A DNA stretch of 64,000 nucleotides, taken from assembly GCA_008360975.2 (NCBI GenBank), contig VLJF02000034.1, positions 372,001 through 436,000 on the forward strand. Reading direction: 5' to 3'. Shown here piece after piece: positions 13,701 through 34,507 of the stretch. The notes beneath the pieces were generated by a model. That model was not told where the DNA came from. It saw nothing but the letters and a program-made list of their open reading frames with translations, and ran no database searches. This DNA is from Lichenostomus cassidix. Its lineage: Eukaryota; Chordata; Aves; Passeriformes; Meliphagidae. The position numbers were made by a program, and so were the translations under genes. Numbering within the stretch: the first letter of the stretch is position 1; each line of letters opens with the position of its first letter.

Positions 13701-14420
13701 CCCCATTAAAAACCACTAAATCCCAAAAAAAACCCCAAAATCCCAAAAACCCAAAATTCCCCCAAATTCCCCCAAAACCCCCAAATTTTCGCAAACCCCA
13801 AATTTTCCACAAAAATCACAAAATCCCCACAAAAAACTCAAATTCCCCACAAGAAATCCCAAATTCCTCCCAAAAAAACCCTTCACTAAAAAAAAAAAAT
13901 CCCCCAAATCCTCCCAAAAACCCTAAAATCCCCACAAAACCTCCCAGATTTCCCATAAACAACCCCAAATTCTCCACAAAAAATTAAACCCCACAAAAAA
14001 ACCCCAAAATCTCCTCAACCTCCCTAAAAAACCCCAATACCCCCCAAAAATCCCCAAATCCCCCAAAATCCCCAATTCCCACAAAAATCCCCTCCCACAA
14101 AAACCCAAATTTCCCACAAAACCCCAAATTTCCCACAAAAACCCCAAAACTCCCACAAAAACCCCCAAATTTCCCAAAAAACCCCAAATTCCCCAAAAAA
14201 TCCCCAAAATCCCCACAGAAAACCCACAAAATGCCCCCAAAACCCAAAATCCCCCAAAATCCCCTAATTTCCCACGAACAACCCCAAAAAAACCCCAAAA
14301 TCCCCAAATTCCACCCAATTCCCCCAAAAAATCCCAAATTCTCCCCAAAAAACCCCAAAATTCCCCCAAAAAAACCCAAATTCTTTTCGCGCGCGAACCT
14401 TCCGCCATGGGCGCCGCCAT
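1..14420 (-). CDS. WRAP53: WRAP53 (TCAB1/WDR79), 5' part of gene, runs off the left edge
   Basis: WRAP53 binds CAB-box RNAs (scaRNAs, telomerase RNA) and takes them to Cajal bodies. Exons recognised on the minus strand: 10625-10682, 8236-8318, 6529-6637, 3710-3798, 1963-2053, and a partial one at 41-94. From exon 3 on the joins are in phase. They encode, in order, peptides such as [51 protein letters not shown] and [13 protein letters not shown], which I recognise as the start of the WRAP53 WD40 propeller. The rest of the propeller lies left of position 1. The N-terminus is uncertain: a candidate start exon at 14420 (MAAPMAE) joins exon 2 in phase, but exon 2 ends in phase 2 while exon 3 needs phase 0, so an exon is missing or misplaced. 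The acidic N-terminal region of about 150 residues in human WRAP53 is not visible. Identity is sure; the 5' structure is not. Confidence 0.88.
41..94 (-). CDS. WRAP53: WRAP53 exon 7 start (or nearest tandem copy of it)
   Basis: A CAG acceptor is followed by codons for [18 protein letters not shown], matching the WD40 strand that follows the NHL residues ending exon 6 (human DELTAAHSLCFSPDGSQL). This is the only copy in the window that keeps DEL; the five copies further right read DEP or DKP. The expected continuation (CGFNRTVRVF in human) is missing here and replaced by repeat sequence, so the true full exon probably lies left of the window and this is one more partial copy. Confidence 0.5.
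1740..1958. repeat. CCCAGTCCCT minisatellite next to WRAP53 exon 6
   Basis: Short units of 10-15 bp such as CCCAGTCCCTC and CCCAGTCCATTC abut the exon 6 donor. The same family fills 2665-3708 on the other side of exon 6, beyond the 10-bp array. Confidence 0.85.
1963..2053 (-). CDS. WRAP53: WRAP53 exon 6
   Basis: The 91-bp exon is flanked by an AG acceptor (minus-strand TGGTCAG) and a GTGAGC donor. It starts in phase 2 and ends in phase 0, and encodes [16 protein letters not shown] followed by [14 protein letters not shown]. The NPIHLWDAF motif is a hallmark WD40 strand of WRAP53. Confidence 0.93.
2054..2665. repeat. 10-bp minisatellite (ACCAGTATGG/ACCAGTACAG)
   Basis: Dozens of 10-bp units ACCAGTAYRG are interrupted three times, near 2110-2165, 2425-2475 and 2610-2665, by a GACCTCCCAAGA...CCAGGACACCCTGCCCAGT spacer. 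The array is therefore a nested repeat of short units within a longer one. It lies in the WRAP53 intron between exons 6 and 5. Confidence 0.9.
2665..3708. repeat. CCCAGTCCCTCCCAGTTC minisatellite
   Basis: About 1 kb of degenerate 10-15-bp C-rich units ending at the exon 5 donor. It is stop-free in several frames, giving long Pro/Ser-rich (plus) and Gly/Trp-rich (minus) open frames that are not genes. Confidence 0.9.
3710..3798 (-). CDS. WRAP53: WRAP53 exon 5
   Basis: The 89-bp exon begins after a CCCCAG acceptor in phase 0 and ends in phase 2 at GTGAGA. It encodes [20 protein letters not shown] then [10 protein letters not shown], matching the conserved VEGDTIYDYCWY strand of human WRAP53. 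Confidence 0.93.
3830..5478. repeat. GAGTGACCCCAGAGTGACC minisatellite
   Basis: Units of GAGTGACCCC, GAGAGCCCCAGAGGGACC and TAAAATTAACCCTGAGA are repeated in longer blocks of several hundred bases. It is intronic between WRAP53 exons 5 and 4, with no coding signal beyond open repeat frames. Confidence 0.9.
5480..6526. repeat. C-rich array CCCCAGGACCCCAAAATGACC, left arm flanking exon 4
   Basis: Units of CCCCCAGGACCCCAAAATGA with AAACCACCCCATAGTGACC variants. Its reverse complement (GGTCATTTTGGGGTCCTGGG) is the unit of the array at 6645-7430 on the other side of exon 4, so the two form inverted repeats. Confidence 0.88.
6529..6637 (-). CDS. WRAP53: WRAP53 exon 4
   Basis: The 109-bp exon follows a CCCCCCAG acceptor, completes the split Trp codon of exon 3, and ends in phase 0 at GTGAGTCT. 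It encodes [20 protein letters not shown] and then a proline-rich linker ([16 protein letters not shown]). [13 protein letters not shown] is nearly the same as human WRAP53; the Pro-rich linker replaces the human PPELYHEGEQ segment. Confidence 0.94.
6645..7430. repeat. G-rich array GGGGGTCCTGGGGGTTTGGGG, right arm flanking exon 4
   Basis: G-rich on the plus strand, in contrast to the C-rich array on the other side of exon 4. Runs of three to six G at short spacing make it G-quadruplex prone on the plus strand. Confidence 0.88.
7430..8230. repeat. GATTTTGGGGGAATTTGAGG minisatellite
   Basis: Units alternate GATTTTGGGGGAATTTG with GTGTATTTAGAGGATTTTGG up to the exon 3 donor. Intronic; no gene seen. 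Confidence 0.88.
8236..8318 (-). CDS. WRAP53: WRAP53 exon 3
   Basis: The 83-bp exon follows a good polypyrimidine acceptor (TTTCCCCCATTCCAG) and ends in phase 2 at GTGAGAGG. It encodes [15 protein letters not shown] then [12 protein letters not shown] and the first two bases of Trp. It aligns in length with human [27 protein letters not shown]. The start at 8318 is chosen for that match; internal AG sites closer to the 3' end are also possible. Its 5' half recurs in the adjoining array. Confidence 0.85.
8319..9800. repeat. About 110-bp tandem array that includes the 5' half of WRAP53 exon 3
   Basis: Units contain AAATAAACCCTAAAATGGCC, AAAATCAACCCAAA and CTGGAACGGGGGAACCTGG. At roughly 8377, 8807, 9137 and 9697 the unit carries a block close to exon 3 itself (ACCTGCCGGGGAGGAACCCC) together with the acceptor. 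Other units have a decayed version (AAAATGGCAGGAAAACCCC). Confidence 0.85.
9800..10615. repeat. CCCCAAAATATCCAGAAACC minisatellite
   Basis: Short units of CCAAAAATNTCCAGAAACCCC run to the donor of WRAP53 exon 2. No coding sequence seen. Confidence 0.85.
10625..10682 (-). CDS. WRAP53: WRAP53 exon 2 (candidate N-terminal exon)
   Basis: This is the only non-repetitive block between 9.8 and 14.4 kb. On the minus strand it has a strong acceptor (CTCTCTCCTCTCAG) and a consensus GTGAGT donor, and encodes [18 protein letters not shown]. It joins the candidate first exon in phase, but its phase-2 end does not fit exon 3. It may be coding with an unseen intermediate exon, or part of the 5' UTR. Confidence 0.5.
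10700..14385. repeat. ACAAAAAACCCCAAAATTCCC minisatellite
   Basis: About 3.7 kb of A/C-rich units of roughly 17-22 bp (CCCACAAAAAACCCC, AAAATTCCCATTAAAAA, ATCCCCATAAAAA) with longer-range duplications, for example around 11,560-11,900 and 12,000-12,400. It fills the first intron of WRAP53. Confidence 0.9.
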
Positions 14421-14580
14421 GACACCGCGAAGCCACGCCCCCTCTTGGCCACGCCCCTTAAGGGCTCGCACGCTCATTGGTCAGGCTGCGTTTCCATATA
14501 TGGGATGAGCTCGGTGGTGATTGGCTGAGCCGGCTGTGGGCGGAGTCTCGGGATTTCCCGCCAAAGGGGGACTGAGGGGA
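14395..14580 (-). promoter_or_regulatory. WRAP53 promoter and candidate first exon
   Basis: This is a rare unique CpG-rich block. On the minus strand two CCAAT boxes (plus-strand ATTGG at 14476-14480 and 14520-14524) lie upstream of ATG codons at 14420 and 14408 (MAAPMAE). A perfect CArg-type box CCATATATGG sits at 14494-14503. The candidate exon end has only a weak donor (GTTCGC). In mammals TP53 is head to head with WRAP53 here; no TP53 exon is seen to the right. Confidence 0.6.
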
Positions 14581-14609
14581 GTTGGGATCGCGGAATGGGA
14601 GAGAAAATG

Positions 14610-16370
14610 GGACAGGAATGGGTTAAAATGACCCCAAAATGGGATCCAAAATGGGCCCTAAAAGGGTTTGGGGGATCCCAAATGTGACCCCAAATGGGAG
14701 CTAAAATGGGACCCCAAATGTGATCCCAAAATGTGACCCCAAATGGGACCTAAAGGGGTTTAAAGGACCCAAATGGGACCCTAAAATGTGACCTAAAAGG
14801 GTTTAGGGGATCCCAAATGTGACCCCAAATGGGACCCCAAATGGGACCTAAAATGTGCCCCAAGAGGGGTTTAAAGGACACCAAATGGGACCCAAAATGT
14901 GACCCCAAAAGGGACCTAAAATGGGACCTAAAAGGGTTTAAAGGATCCCAAATGGGACTCCAAATGTGACCCCAAAATTGGACCTAAAAGGGTTAAAAAG
15001 ATCCCAAATGTGTCCCCAAATGGGACCTAAATGTGACCCAAAATGGGACCTAAAATGGGACTTAAAGGGGGTTAAAGAACCCCAAATGTGACCCTAAATG
15101 TGACCTCAAAATGGGACTCCAAAATGGGACCTAAAATGTGACCCGAAAATGGGACCTAAAGGTGTTTAAAAGACCCCAAAATGTGACCCCAAATATGACC
15201 CAAAATGTGACCCCAAATGTGACCCCAAATGTGACCCAAAAGGGGTTTAAAGAACCCCAAATGGGACTCCAAATGTGACCCCAAAATGTGACCCAAAATG
15301 TGACCCAAAAGGGGTTTAAAGGACCCCAAATGTGACCTAAAATTGGACCTAAAAGGGTTTAAAAGACCCCAAATGTGACCCCAAATGGGACCCTAAATGT
15401 GACCCTAATGGGACCCAAAATGTCACCCAAATGGAACCTAAATGTGACCCTAAATGGGACCCCAAAATGTGACCTAACATGTGACCTAAAGGGGTTTAAA
15501 GAACCCCAAAATGTGACCCCAAAATGTGACCCAAAAGGGGTTTAAAGGACCTCAAATGTGACCCCAAATGGGACCCACATGGGACCCAAAATGTGACCCC
15601 AAAATGTGACCCAAAATGTGACCCAAAAGGGGTTTAAAGGACCTCAAATGTGACCCCAAATGGGACCCAAAATGTGACCCAAAAGGGGTTTAAAGGACCC
15701 CAAATGTGACCTAAAATTGGACCTAAGAGGGTTTAAAAGACCCCAAATGTGACCTAAATGGGACCTAAATGGGACCCTAAATGTGACCCTAAATGGGACC
15801 CAAAATGTCACCCAAATGGGACCTAAATATGACCCTAAGGGGACCCAAAATGGGACCCTAAATGTGCCCCAAAAGGGGTTTAAAGGACCCCAAATGTGAC
15901 CCCAAAATGGGACCTAAAATTGGACCTAAAAGGGTTTAAAGAACCCCAAATGGGACCCCAAATGTGACCCAAAATGGGACCCCAAAATTGGACCTAAAAG
16001 GGTTAAAAAGATCCCAAATGGGACCCCAAATGTGACCCAAAATGTCACCCAAATGGGACCAAAATGTGACCCAAAAGGGGTTTAAAGGACCCCAAATGTG
16101 ACCCCAAAATGGGACCTAAAAGGGTATAAAAGACCCCAAAATGGGACCCCAAGAGGGGTTTAAAAGAACCCAAATGGGACCCCAAAATGTGACCTAAATG
16201 TGACCCCAAAATGGGACCTAAAATGGGACCCCAAAGGGATCAAAGGACCCCAAATGTGACCCAAAAGGGATTTAAAGAACCCCAAATATAACCCTAAATG
16301 TGACCCAAATGTGACCCAAAAGGGGTTTAAAGGACCCCAAAATGTCACCTGAGGGGGTCGAAGAGCTCCA
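14610..16370. repeat. AAATGTGACCCCAAATGGGACC minisatellite
   Basis: Units of AAATGTGACCCCAAATGGGA with a periodic AAAAGGGGTTTAAAGGACC every 80-150 bp, so a higher-order structure is present. Intergenic between WRAP53 and MOGAT3; no exon visible. Confidence 0.9.
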
Positions 16371-16467
16371 GGAAACCCCAAATTAACGGGAAATCCTCCA
16401 TTTGAGGGGGAAACCCGAATTTTGAGGCGAAAATCCCCGAATTTTAGGGGAAAAAACCCCAATTTCG

Positions 16468-16527
16468 GGTGCTGAGCTGGTTAAAGTGACCAGGAGGTCG
16501 CGAGTTCGAATCCCAGCAGTGCCTTTT
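16468..16527 (+). other. tRNA-like fragment (truncated tRNA or tRNA-derived SINE head)
   Basis: GGTGCTG at the 5' end can pair with CAGTGCC at the 3' end as a 7-bp acceptor stem (two G-U pairs). A B-box-like GAGTTCGAATCC precedes it and TTTT follows, like a Pol III terminator. The span is only about 56 nt, the anticodon arm is missing and the T stem pairs poorly. It is therefore a decayed tRNA or SINE remnant, not a working tRNA. Confidence 0.45.
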
Positions 16528-16534
16528 ATTAGGA

Positions 16535-17780
16535 ATCCCAATTTTTGGGGGGAAAATCCCTTTTTTGGGGTTACAAACCCCAATTTTTTGGGTGACAAAC
16601 CCCAATTTTTTTTGGGAAAACCCTTTTTTGGGGTGAAAACCCCAATTTTTGGGGTGACAAACCCCAATTTTTTGGGTGACAAACCCCAATTTTTGGGGGA
16701 AACCCCAATTTTTGGGGGGGAAAATCCCTTTTTTGGGGTGAAAAACCCCATTTTTGGATGACAAACCCCAACTTTTGGGGGAAAATCCCTTTTTTTGGGT
16801 GACAAACTCCATTTTTGGGAGAAAATCCCCTTTTTGGGGTGACAAACCCCAATTTTGGGGGGAAAACCCCTTTTTTTGGGAAAACCCCTTTTTTGGGGTG
16901 ACAAACTCCAATTTTGGGGTGAAAACCCCAATTTTTGGGGTGACAAACCTCATTTTTTGGGTGAAAAACTCCTTTTTTTGGGGAAAACCCCTTTTTGGGG
17001 GTGAAAACCCCTTTTTGGGGTGAAAAACCCTTTTTTGGGTGACAAACCCTTTTTTTTGGAAAACCCCTTTTTTGGGGTGAAAAACCCCTTTTTTGGGTGA
17101 CAAACTCCTTTTTGGGGTGAAAACCCCTTTTTTGGGGGGAAAACCCAATTTTGGGGGGAAAATCCCTTTTTTGGGAGACAAACTCCTTTTTTGGGGTGAA
17201 AAACCCCTTTCTGGAGAAAATCCCTTTTTTGGGGTGAAAAACCCCTTTTTGGGGTGAAAACCCCTTTTTTGGGGTGACAAACTCCTTTTTTGGGGAAAAC
17301 CCCTTTTTTGGGGTGAAAAACTCCTTTTTTGGGTTACAAACTCCTTTTTTGGGGTGAAAAACCCTTTTTTGGGGTGAAAACCCCCTTTTTTGGGGGAAAA
17401 TCCCTTTTTGGGGTGACAAACCCCTTTTTTGGGTGAAAATCCCTTTTTTGGGGTGAAAAACTCCTTTTTTGGGAGAAAATCCCTTTTTTGGGGTGACAAA
17501 CTCCTTTTTTTGGGTGAAAATCCCTTTTTTGGGGTGAAAAACCCTTTTTTGGGGGAAAACCCCTTTTTTGGGTGACAAACCCCTTTTTGGGTGACAAACT
17601 CCTTTTGGGGTGAAAACCCCTTTTTTTGGGGAGAAAACTCCTTTTTTGGGGTGAAAAACTCCTTTTTTTGGAAAACCCCTTTTTTGGGGTGAAAAACCCC
17701 ATTTTTGGGGCTTCAGACCCAAATTTTTTGGGGGCGAAACTCCTTTTTTGGGGCAGCTCCTCTTTTTTTTGGGGTGAACT
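16535..17780. repeat. TTTTTTGGGGTGAAAAACCCC minisatellite
   Basis: Nearly palindromic units: TTTTGGGG alternates with AAAACCCC or GACAAACCCC, so each unit can fold on itself. Long Lys/Pro-rich minus-strand frames here are repeat artefacts. Confidence 0.9.
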
Positions 17781-17784
17781 CGAT

Positions 17785-20450
17785 GGGGTTTGGGGGGATT
17801 TTGGAGGTTTTGGGGTCGTTTGGGGGGTTTTAGGGAGGTTTTGGGGTCGTTTGGGGGCAGTTTTGGGGTTCCATGGGAGGTTTTGGAGGTTCAGGGAGGT
17901 TTTGGGGGGGGTTTGGGATGGTTTTGGGGTTCAGACGATGGTCAGGTGAGTTTCAGGGTGGTTTTGGGGATTCAGGAAGGTTTTGGGGTGTTTTTGGGGT
18001 CGTTTTGGGGTTCCAGGAAGGTTTAGGGGGTTCAGCTGGGTTTTGGGGTGGTTTTGGGGTCGTTTTGGGGTCACACGATGGTCAGCTGGGTTTGGGGATT
18101 CATGAAGCTTTTGGGACAGTTTTGGGGTGATTTTGGGGTTGTTTTGGGGTTCAGATGATGGTCAGGTGAGTTTTGGGGTGGTTTTGGGAATTCAGGAAGG
18201 TTTCGGGGTGATTTTGGGGTCAGACGATGGTCAGCCGGGTTTGGGGCATTCGGGGAGATTTCGGGATGGTTTTGGGGTGATTTTGGGGTTCAGGCGATGG
18301 TCAGGTGTTTTTTAGGGTTGTTTTGGATGTTCAGGGTGGTTTTGGGGTGGTTTTGGGGCGGTTTGGGAGTCAGAGGATGGTCAGCCGGGTTTTGGGGTTC
18401 TGGAAGGTTTTGGGGTGTTTTTGGGGCAGTTTTTGGGGTCAGCCAATGCTCAGCCAGGTTTTGGCAATTCAGAGTGGTTTTGGGGTGGTTTTGGGGTCGT
18501 TTTGGGGTCACACGATGCTCAGCCAGGTTTTGGGGATTCAGGAAGGTTTTGGCATCATTTTGGGGTGTTTTTGGGGCATTTTTGGGGTCACACGATGGTC
18601 AGCTGGGTTTGAGGATTCAGGAAGGTTTTGGGGTGTTTTTGGGGTCGTTTTGGGGTCAGACGATTCTCAGCCAGGTTTTGGTGATTCAGGACGATTTCGG
18701 GGAGATTTTGGGGTGTTTTTGGGGCAGTTTATGGGGTCAGCCAATGCTCAGCCAGGTTTTGGGGATTCAGGAAGGTTTTGGGGTGTTTTTGGGGCATTTT
18801 TGGGGTTCCAGGAAGGTTTAGGGGGGTTCAGCTGGGTTTTGGGGTGGTTTTTGGGGTCGTTTTGGGGTCACACGATGGTCAGCTGGGTTTGGGGATTCAT
18901 GACGCTTTTGGGGCAGTTTTGGGGTGATTTTGGGATGTTTTGGGGTTCAGATGATGGTCAGGTGAGTTTTGGGGTGGTTTTGGGAATTCAGGAAGGTTTC
19001 GGGGTGATTTTGGGGTCAGACGATGGTCAGCCGGGTTTGGGGCATTCGGGGAGATTTCGGGATGGTTTTGGGGTGATTTTGGGGTTCAGGCGATGGTCAG
19101 GTGTTTTTTAGGGTTGTTTTGGATGTTCAGGGTGGTTTTGGGGTGGTTTTGGGGCGGTTTTGGAGTCAGAGGATGGTCAGCCGGGTTTTGGGGTTCTGGA
19201 AGGTTTTGGGGTGTTTTTGGGGGTTTTTGGGGTCGCAATGTCAGCGGTTTTGGATTCAGGTGGTTTTGGGGTGGTTTTGGGGTGGTTTTGGGGTCTCACG
19301 ATGGTCAGCTAGGTTTTGGGGATTCAGGAAGGTTTTGGTTTTTGGGGTGTTTTTGGGGCATTTTTGGGGTTACAGGATGGTGTGGGTTTGGGGGTTCAGG
19401 AAGGTTTTGGGGTGTTTTTGGGGTCGTTTTGGGGTCAGACGATTCTCAGCCAGGTTTTGGTGATTCAGGACGATTTCGGGGAGATTTTGGGGTGTTTTTG
19501 GGGCAGTTTATGGGGTCAGCCAATGCTCAGCCAGGTTTTGGGGATTCAGGAAGGTTTTGGGGTGTTTTTGGGGCATTTTTGGGGTTCCAGGAAGGTTTAG
19601 GGGGGTTCAGCTGGGTTTTGGGGTGGTTTTTGGGGTCGTTTTGGGGTCACACGATGGTCAGCTGGGTTTGGGGATTCATGACGCTTTTGGGGCAGTTTTG
19701 GGGTGGTTTTGGGGTTGTTTTGGGGTTCAGGCGATGGTCAGGTGAGTTTTGGGGTGATTTTGGGATTCAGGAAGGTTTTGGGGTGATTTTGGGGTCAGGA
19801 TGGTTTTGGGATTCGGGGAGTTTTGGGATGGTTTTGGGGTGATTTTGGGGTTCAGGTGATGGTCAGGTGTTTTTTAGGGTTGTTTTGGATGTTCAGGGTG
19901 GTTTTGGTGTGTTTTTGGGGCGGTTTTGGGGTCAGAGGATGGTCAGCTGGGTTTTGGGGTTCTGGAAGGTTTTGGGGTGGTTTTGGGGTGGTTTTGGGGT
20001 GGTTTTGGGGTCTGACGATGGTCAGCTGGGTTTTGGGGATTCAGGAAGGTTTTGGGGTGTTTTTGGGGCAGTTTTGGGGTTCCAGGAAGGTTTAGGGGGT
20101 TCAGGTAGGTTTTGGGGTGTTTTTGGGGTCGTTTTGGGGTCACACGATTCTCAGCCAGGTTTTGGGGATTCAGGAAGGTTTTGGGGAGATTTTGGGGTGT
20201 TTTTGGGGCAGTTTATGGGGTCAGCCAATGCTCAGCCAGGTTTTGGGGATTCAGGGTGGTTTTGGGGTGATTTTGGGGTGGTTTTGGGGTCGTTTTGGGG
20301 TCACACGATGCTCAGCCAGGTTTTGGGGATTCAGGACGGTTTTGGGGCAGTTTTGGGGTTTTTTTGGGGGCAGTTTATGGGGTCAGCCAATGCTCAGCCG
20401 GGTTTTGGATGTTCTGGAAGATTTCGGGGTGTTTTGGGGTCGCTTTTGGG
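17785..20450. repeat. About 100-bp array whose unit contains the MOGAT3 stop-codon end
   Basis: Units combine GGTTTTGGGGTG, GATTCAGGAAGGTTTTGG and a block TCACACGATGGTCAGCTGGG or close variants. That block equals the last codons of MOGAT3 on the minus strand (Leu-Thr-Ile-Val-stop). A higher-order repeat of about 796 bp is seen (compare 18157 with 18953). No intact exon lies within it. Confidence 0.87.
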
Positions 20451-20451
20451 G

Positions 20452-32327
<11,876 letters not shown>

Positions 32328-32329
32328 AC

Positions 32330-32760
32330 CTGCCCGGGGGGGACAAAAATCGGGGTGACACCTTCGGGGGAGGGTCGGGGACATTTGGGGACGTCACCCC
32401 GAAATTTTGGGACCCCAAAAATGGGGGGAAAACCCCAAAATTTTCCCTCCTTTTCCGTACCTTTCGCCGCCACGTCCAGGTGGAGTTCAGACTTTGCCCC
32501 GAGGGAGGAGGAAGGAGTTGGGTGTGGTTGAGGGGGAGGGGAAAAAAAGGCGGGAAACCCCTTTGGGGAACCCCAAAATCCTCGCGGGATGTTTTTGGGG
32601 TGGAGACCCTCCCAAAATCCACCCCCAGACCCCAAAAAACCGCACCCGAAAAGGGGAAAATTCAGCCCGGAAAGGGAAAATTGAATTTTTTTTTGGAGTG
32701 CGATGAAAGGTCTTGGGGACAAGAAAAATGTCAAAAATCGAGGGGGTTTTGCAGGATTTT
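32330..32760. other. Mostly unique sequence upstream of MOGAT3 exon 1
   Basis: One of the few low-repeat blocks, so it is a likely place for the MOGAT3 first exon and promoter. It has a candidate donor at 32455-32460 (minus-strand GTACGG). No TATA box is evident to me. Confidence 0.4.
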
Positions 32761-33480
32761 GGGACTCCAGCACCCCAAAATCACCCCAAATCTATCCCAA
32801 ATCTCCCCAAAATCACCCCAAATCTATCCGAAATCTCCCAAAATCACCCCAAATCTATCTGAAATCTCCCCAAATCACCCCAAAATCACCCCAAATCTAT
32901 CCCAAATCTCCCCAAAATCACCCCAAATCTATCCCAAATCTCCCCAAATCCCAAAATCTGGTCGCTGAGGGACACCCGAAACCTTCAGAGTGCCCAAAAC
33001 TGTTCAGATTCACCCCAAATCCCAAAAATTGAGGGGATTTGCAGAATTTTGGGACTCCAGCACACCAAAATCACCCCAAATCTATCCAAAATCTCCCCAA
33101 AATCACCCCAAATCTATCTGAAATCTCCCAAAATCCCAAAATCTGGTCGCTGAGGGACACCACAAACCTTTAGAGTCCTCAAAATCACTCCGATTTGCCC
33201 CAAATCCCAAAAATCGAGGGGGTTTGCAAAATTTTGGGACTCCAGCACCCCAAAATCTCCCCAAGATCTTCTCAAATCTCAAAATCTGGACACTGAAGGA
33301 CACCCCAAACCTTCAGAGTCCCTAAAACTGCTGAGATTCACCCCAAATCCAGACCCCAAATGCCTCCCCTAACTTTCTGATCCTCCCACACCCCAAATTC
33401 ATCCTCAGCTCCCCCAAAATCCCCCCAAATCTTCCCAAATCTCCCCAAAATCTCCCCAAATCTCCCCAAAATCTCCCCAA
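32760..33480. repeat. CACCCCAAATCTATCCC array, about 180-bp higher-order unit
   Basis: Units AAATCTCCCCAAAATCACCCC are interrupted three times, near 32950, 33140 and 33285, by a block containing GGTCGCTGAGGGACACC, AAACCTTCAGAGT and TTGCAGAATTTTGGGACTCC. Intergenic between SERPINE1 and MOGAT3. Confidence 0.85.
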
Positions 33481-33499
33481 AATCTCCCCAAATCCAGAC

Positions 33500-34360
33500 T
33501 TCGAATAATCCCGAAGAGTAGGATGGGACATTGACCCCAACCCCAGGACATGACTGACCCCAACCCCAAAATGTGGATGTTGACCCCAAATCTGTGACAG
33601 GAGGTTGATCCCAAAAATGGGACTGGATGGTTGGTGTGACCCCAACCCTGGACATTGACCCCAAATCTGGACATTGACCCCAACCCCAGGACACAACTGA
33701 CCCCAAACCTGAGATGGGACGTTGACCCCAACCCCAAAGTGTGGATGTTGACCCCAAAAATGGGACACAACTGACCCCAAATGTCCCTGAAATGGGACAT
33801 TGACCCCAATCCCAAGACGTGACTGACCCCAACCCCAAAATGTGGATGTTGACCCCAAATCTGTGATGGGACATTGATCCCAAAAATGGGACTGGATGGT
33901 TGATATGACCCCAAATCTGGACATGACCCCAAGCCCAGGACACGACTGACCCCAATCCTGGGATGGGACACTGACCCCAACCCCAAAATGTGGATATTGA
34001 CCCCAAAATGTGGATATGGTTGACCCCAAACTTGAGATGGGACATTGACCCCAAATCTGGACATTGACCCCAAATCTGGACATTGACCCCAAGCCCAGGA
34101 CACGACTGACCCCAAACCTGAGATGGGACATTGACCCCAACCCTGTGACAGGAGGTCGATCCCAAAAATGGGACTGGATGGTTGACCCCAAATCTGGACA
34201 TGGTTGACCCCAACCGCAGGACACGAGTGACCCCAACCCTGAGATGGAACGTTGACCCCAACCCCAAAATGTGGATGTTGACCCCAAAAATGGGACACGA
34301 GTGACCCCAACCCCAAAAGAGGACACTGACCCCAACACCAGTTCTGGGGTTTGACCCCCA
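33500..34360. repeat. TTGACCCCAACCCCAAAATGTGGA array downstream of SERPINE1
   Basis: Units of TTGACCCCAAATCTGGACA and AAAATGGGACTGGATGGTTG in a roughly 270-300-bp higher-order order (compare 33620, 33890 and 34165). It probably follows or includes the SERPINE1 3' UTR. Confidence 0.85.
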
Positions 34361-34507
34361 ATATATTAAACTCTCCCCAATAAACAATAAATTACATCTT
34401 CTCCCAACCCCACAGACCCCACGGGACCCCCGATGTGGGGTGACATCGATCTGGGGTGACCCCGATGTGGGGTGACATCGATCTGGGGTGACCCCGATTT
34501 GGGGTCC
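34360..34507 (-). other. SERPINE1 3' UTR and flanking sequence
   Basis: Immediately downstream of the SERPINE1 stop. An AT-rich patch at 34363-34396 contains ATATTAAA and two AATAAA hexamers, but these read on the plus strand, opposite to SERPINE1. No canonical minus-strand poly(A) signal is obvious (minus-strand AATATA at about 34362 is a possible variant). Confidence 0.4.

Noticed and set aside
16355..16385. Minus-strand FLELFDPLR followed by GTGACA, exon-like
   Set aside because: Only nine residues, no family recognised, acceptor unclear, and embedded at the edge of a repeat array. Not enough to call an exon.
16444..17722. Lys/Pro/Gly-rich frames of 351-383 aa containing AGIRTRDL
   Set aside because: The repeat TTTTTTGGGGTGAAAAACCCC and a tRNA-like fragment explain them; such peptides are a known annotation artefact.
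14580..20450. Search for TP53 exons next to WRAP53
   Set aside because: No recognisable p53 DNA-binding-domain peptide in any frame; the region is minisatellite throughout.
34379..34391. Two AATAAA hexamers as poly(A) signals
   Set aside because: They read on the plus strand, where no upstream gene exists; SERPINE1 is on the minus strand, so they cannot end it.
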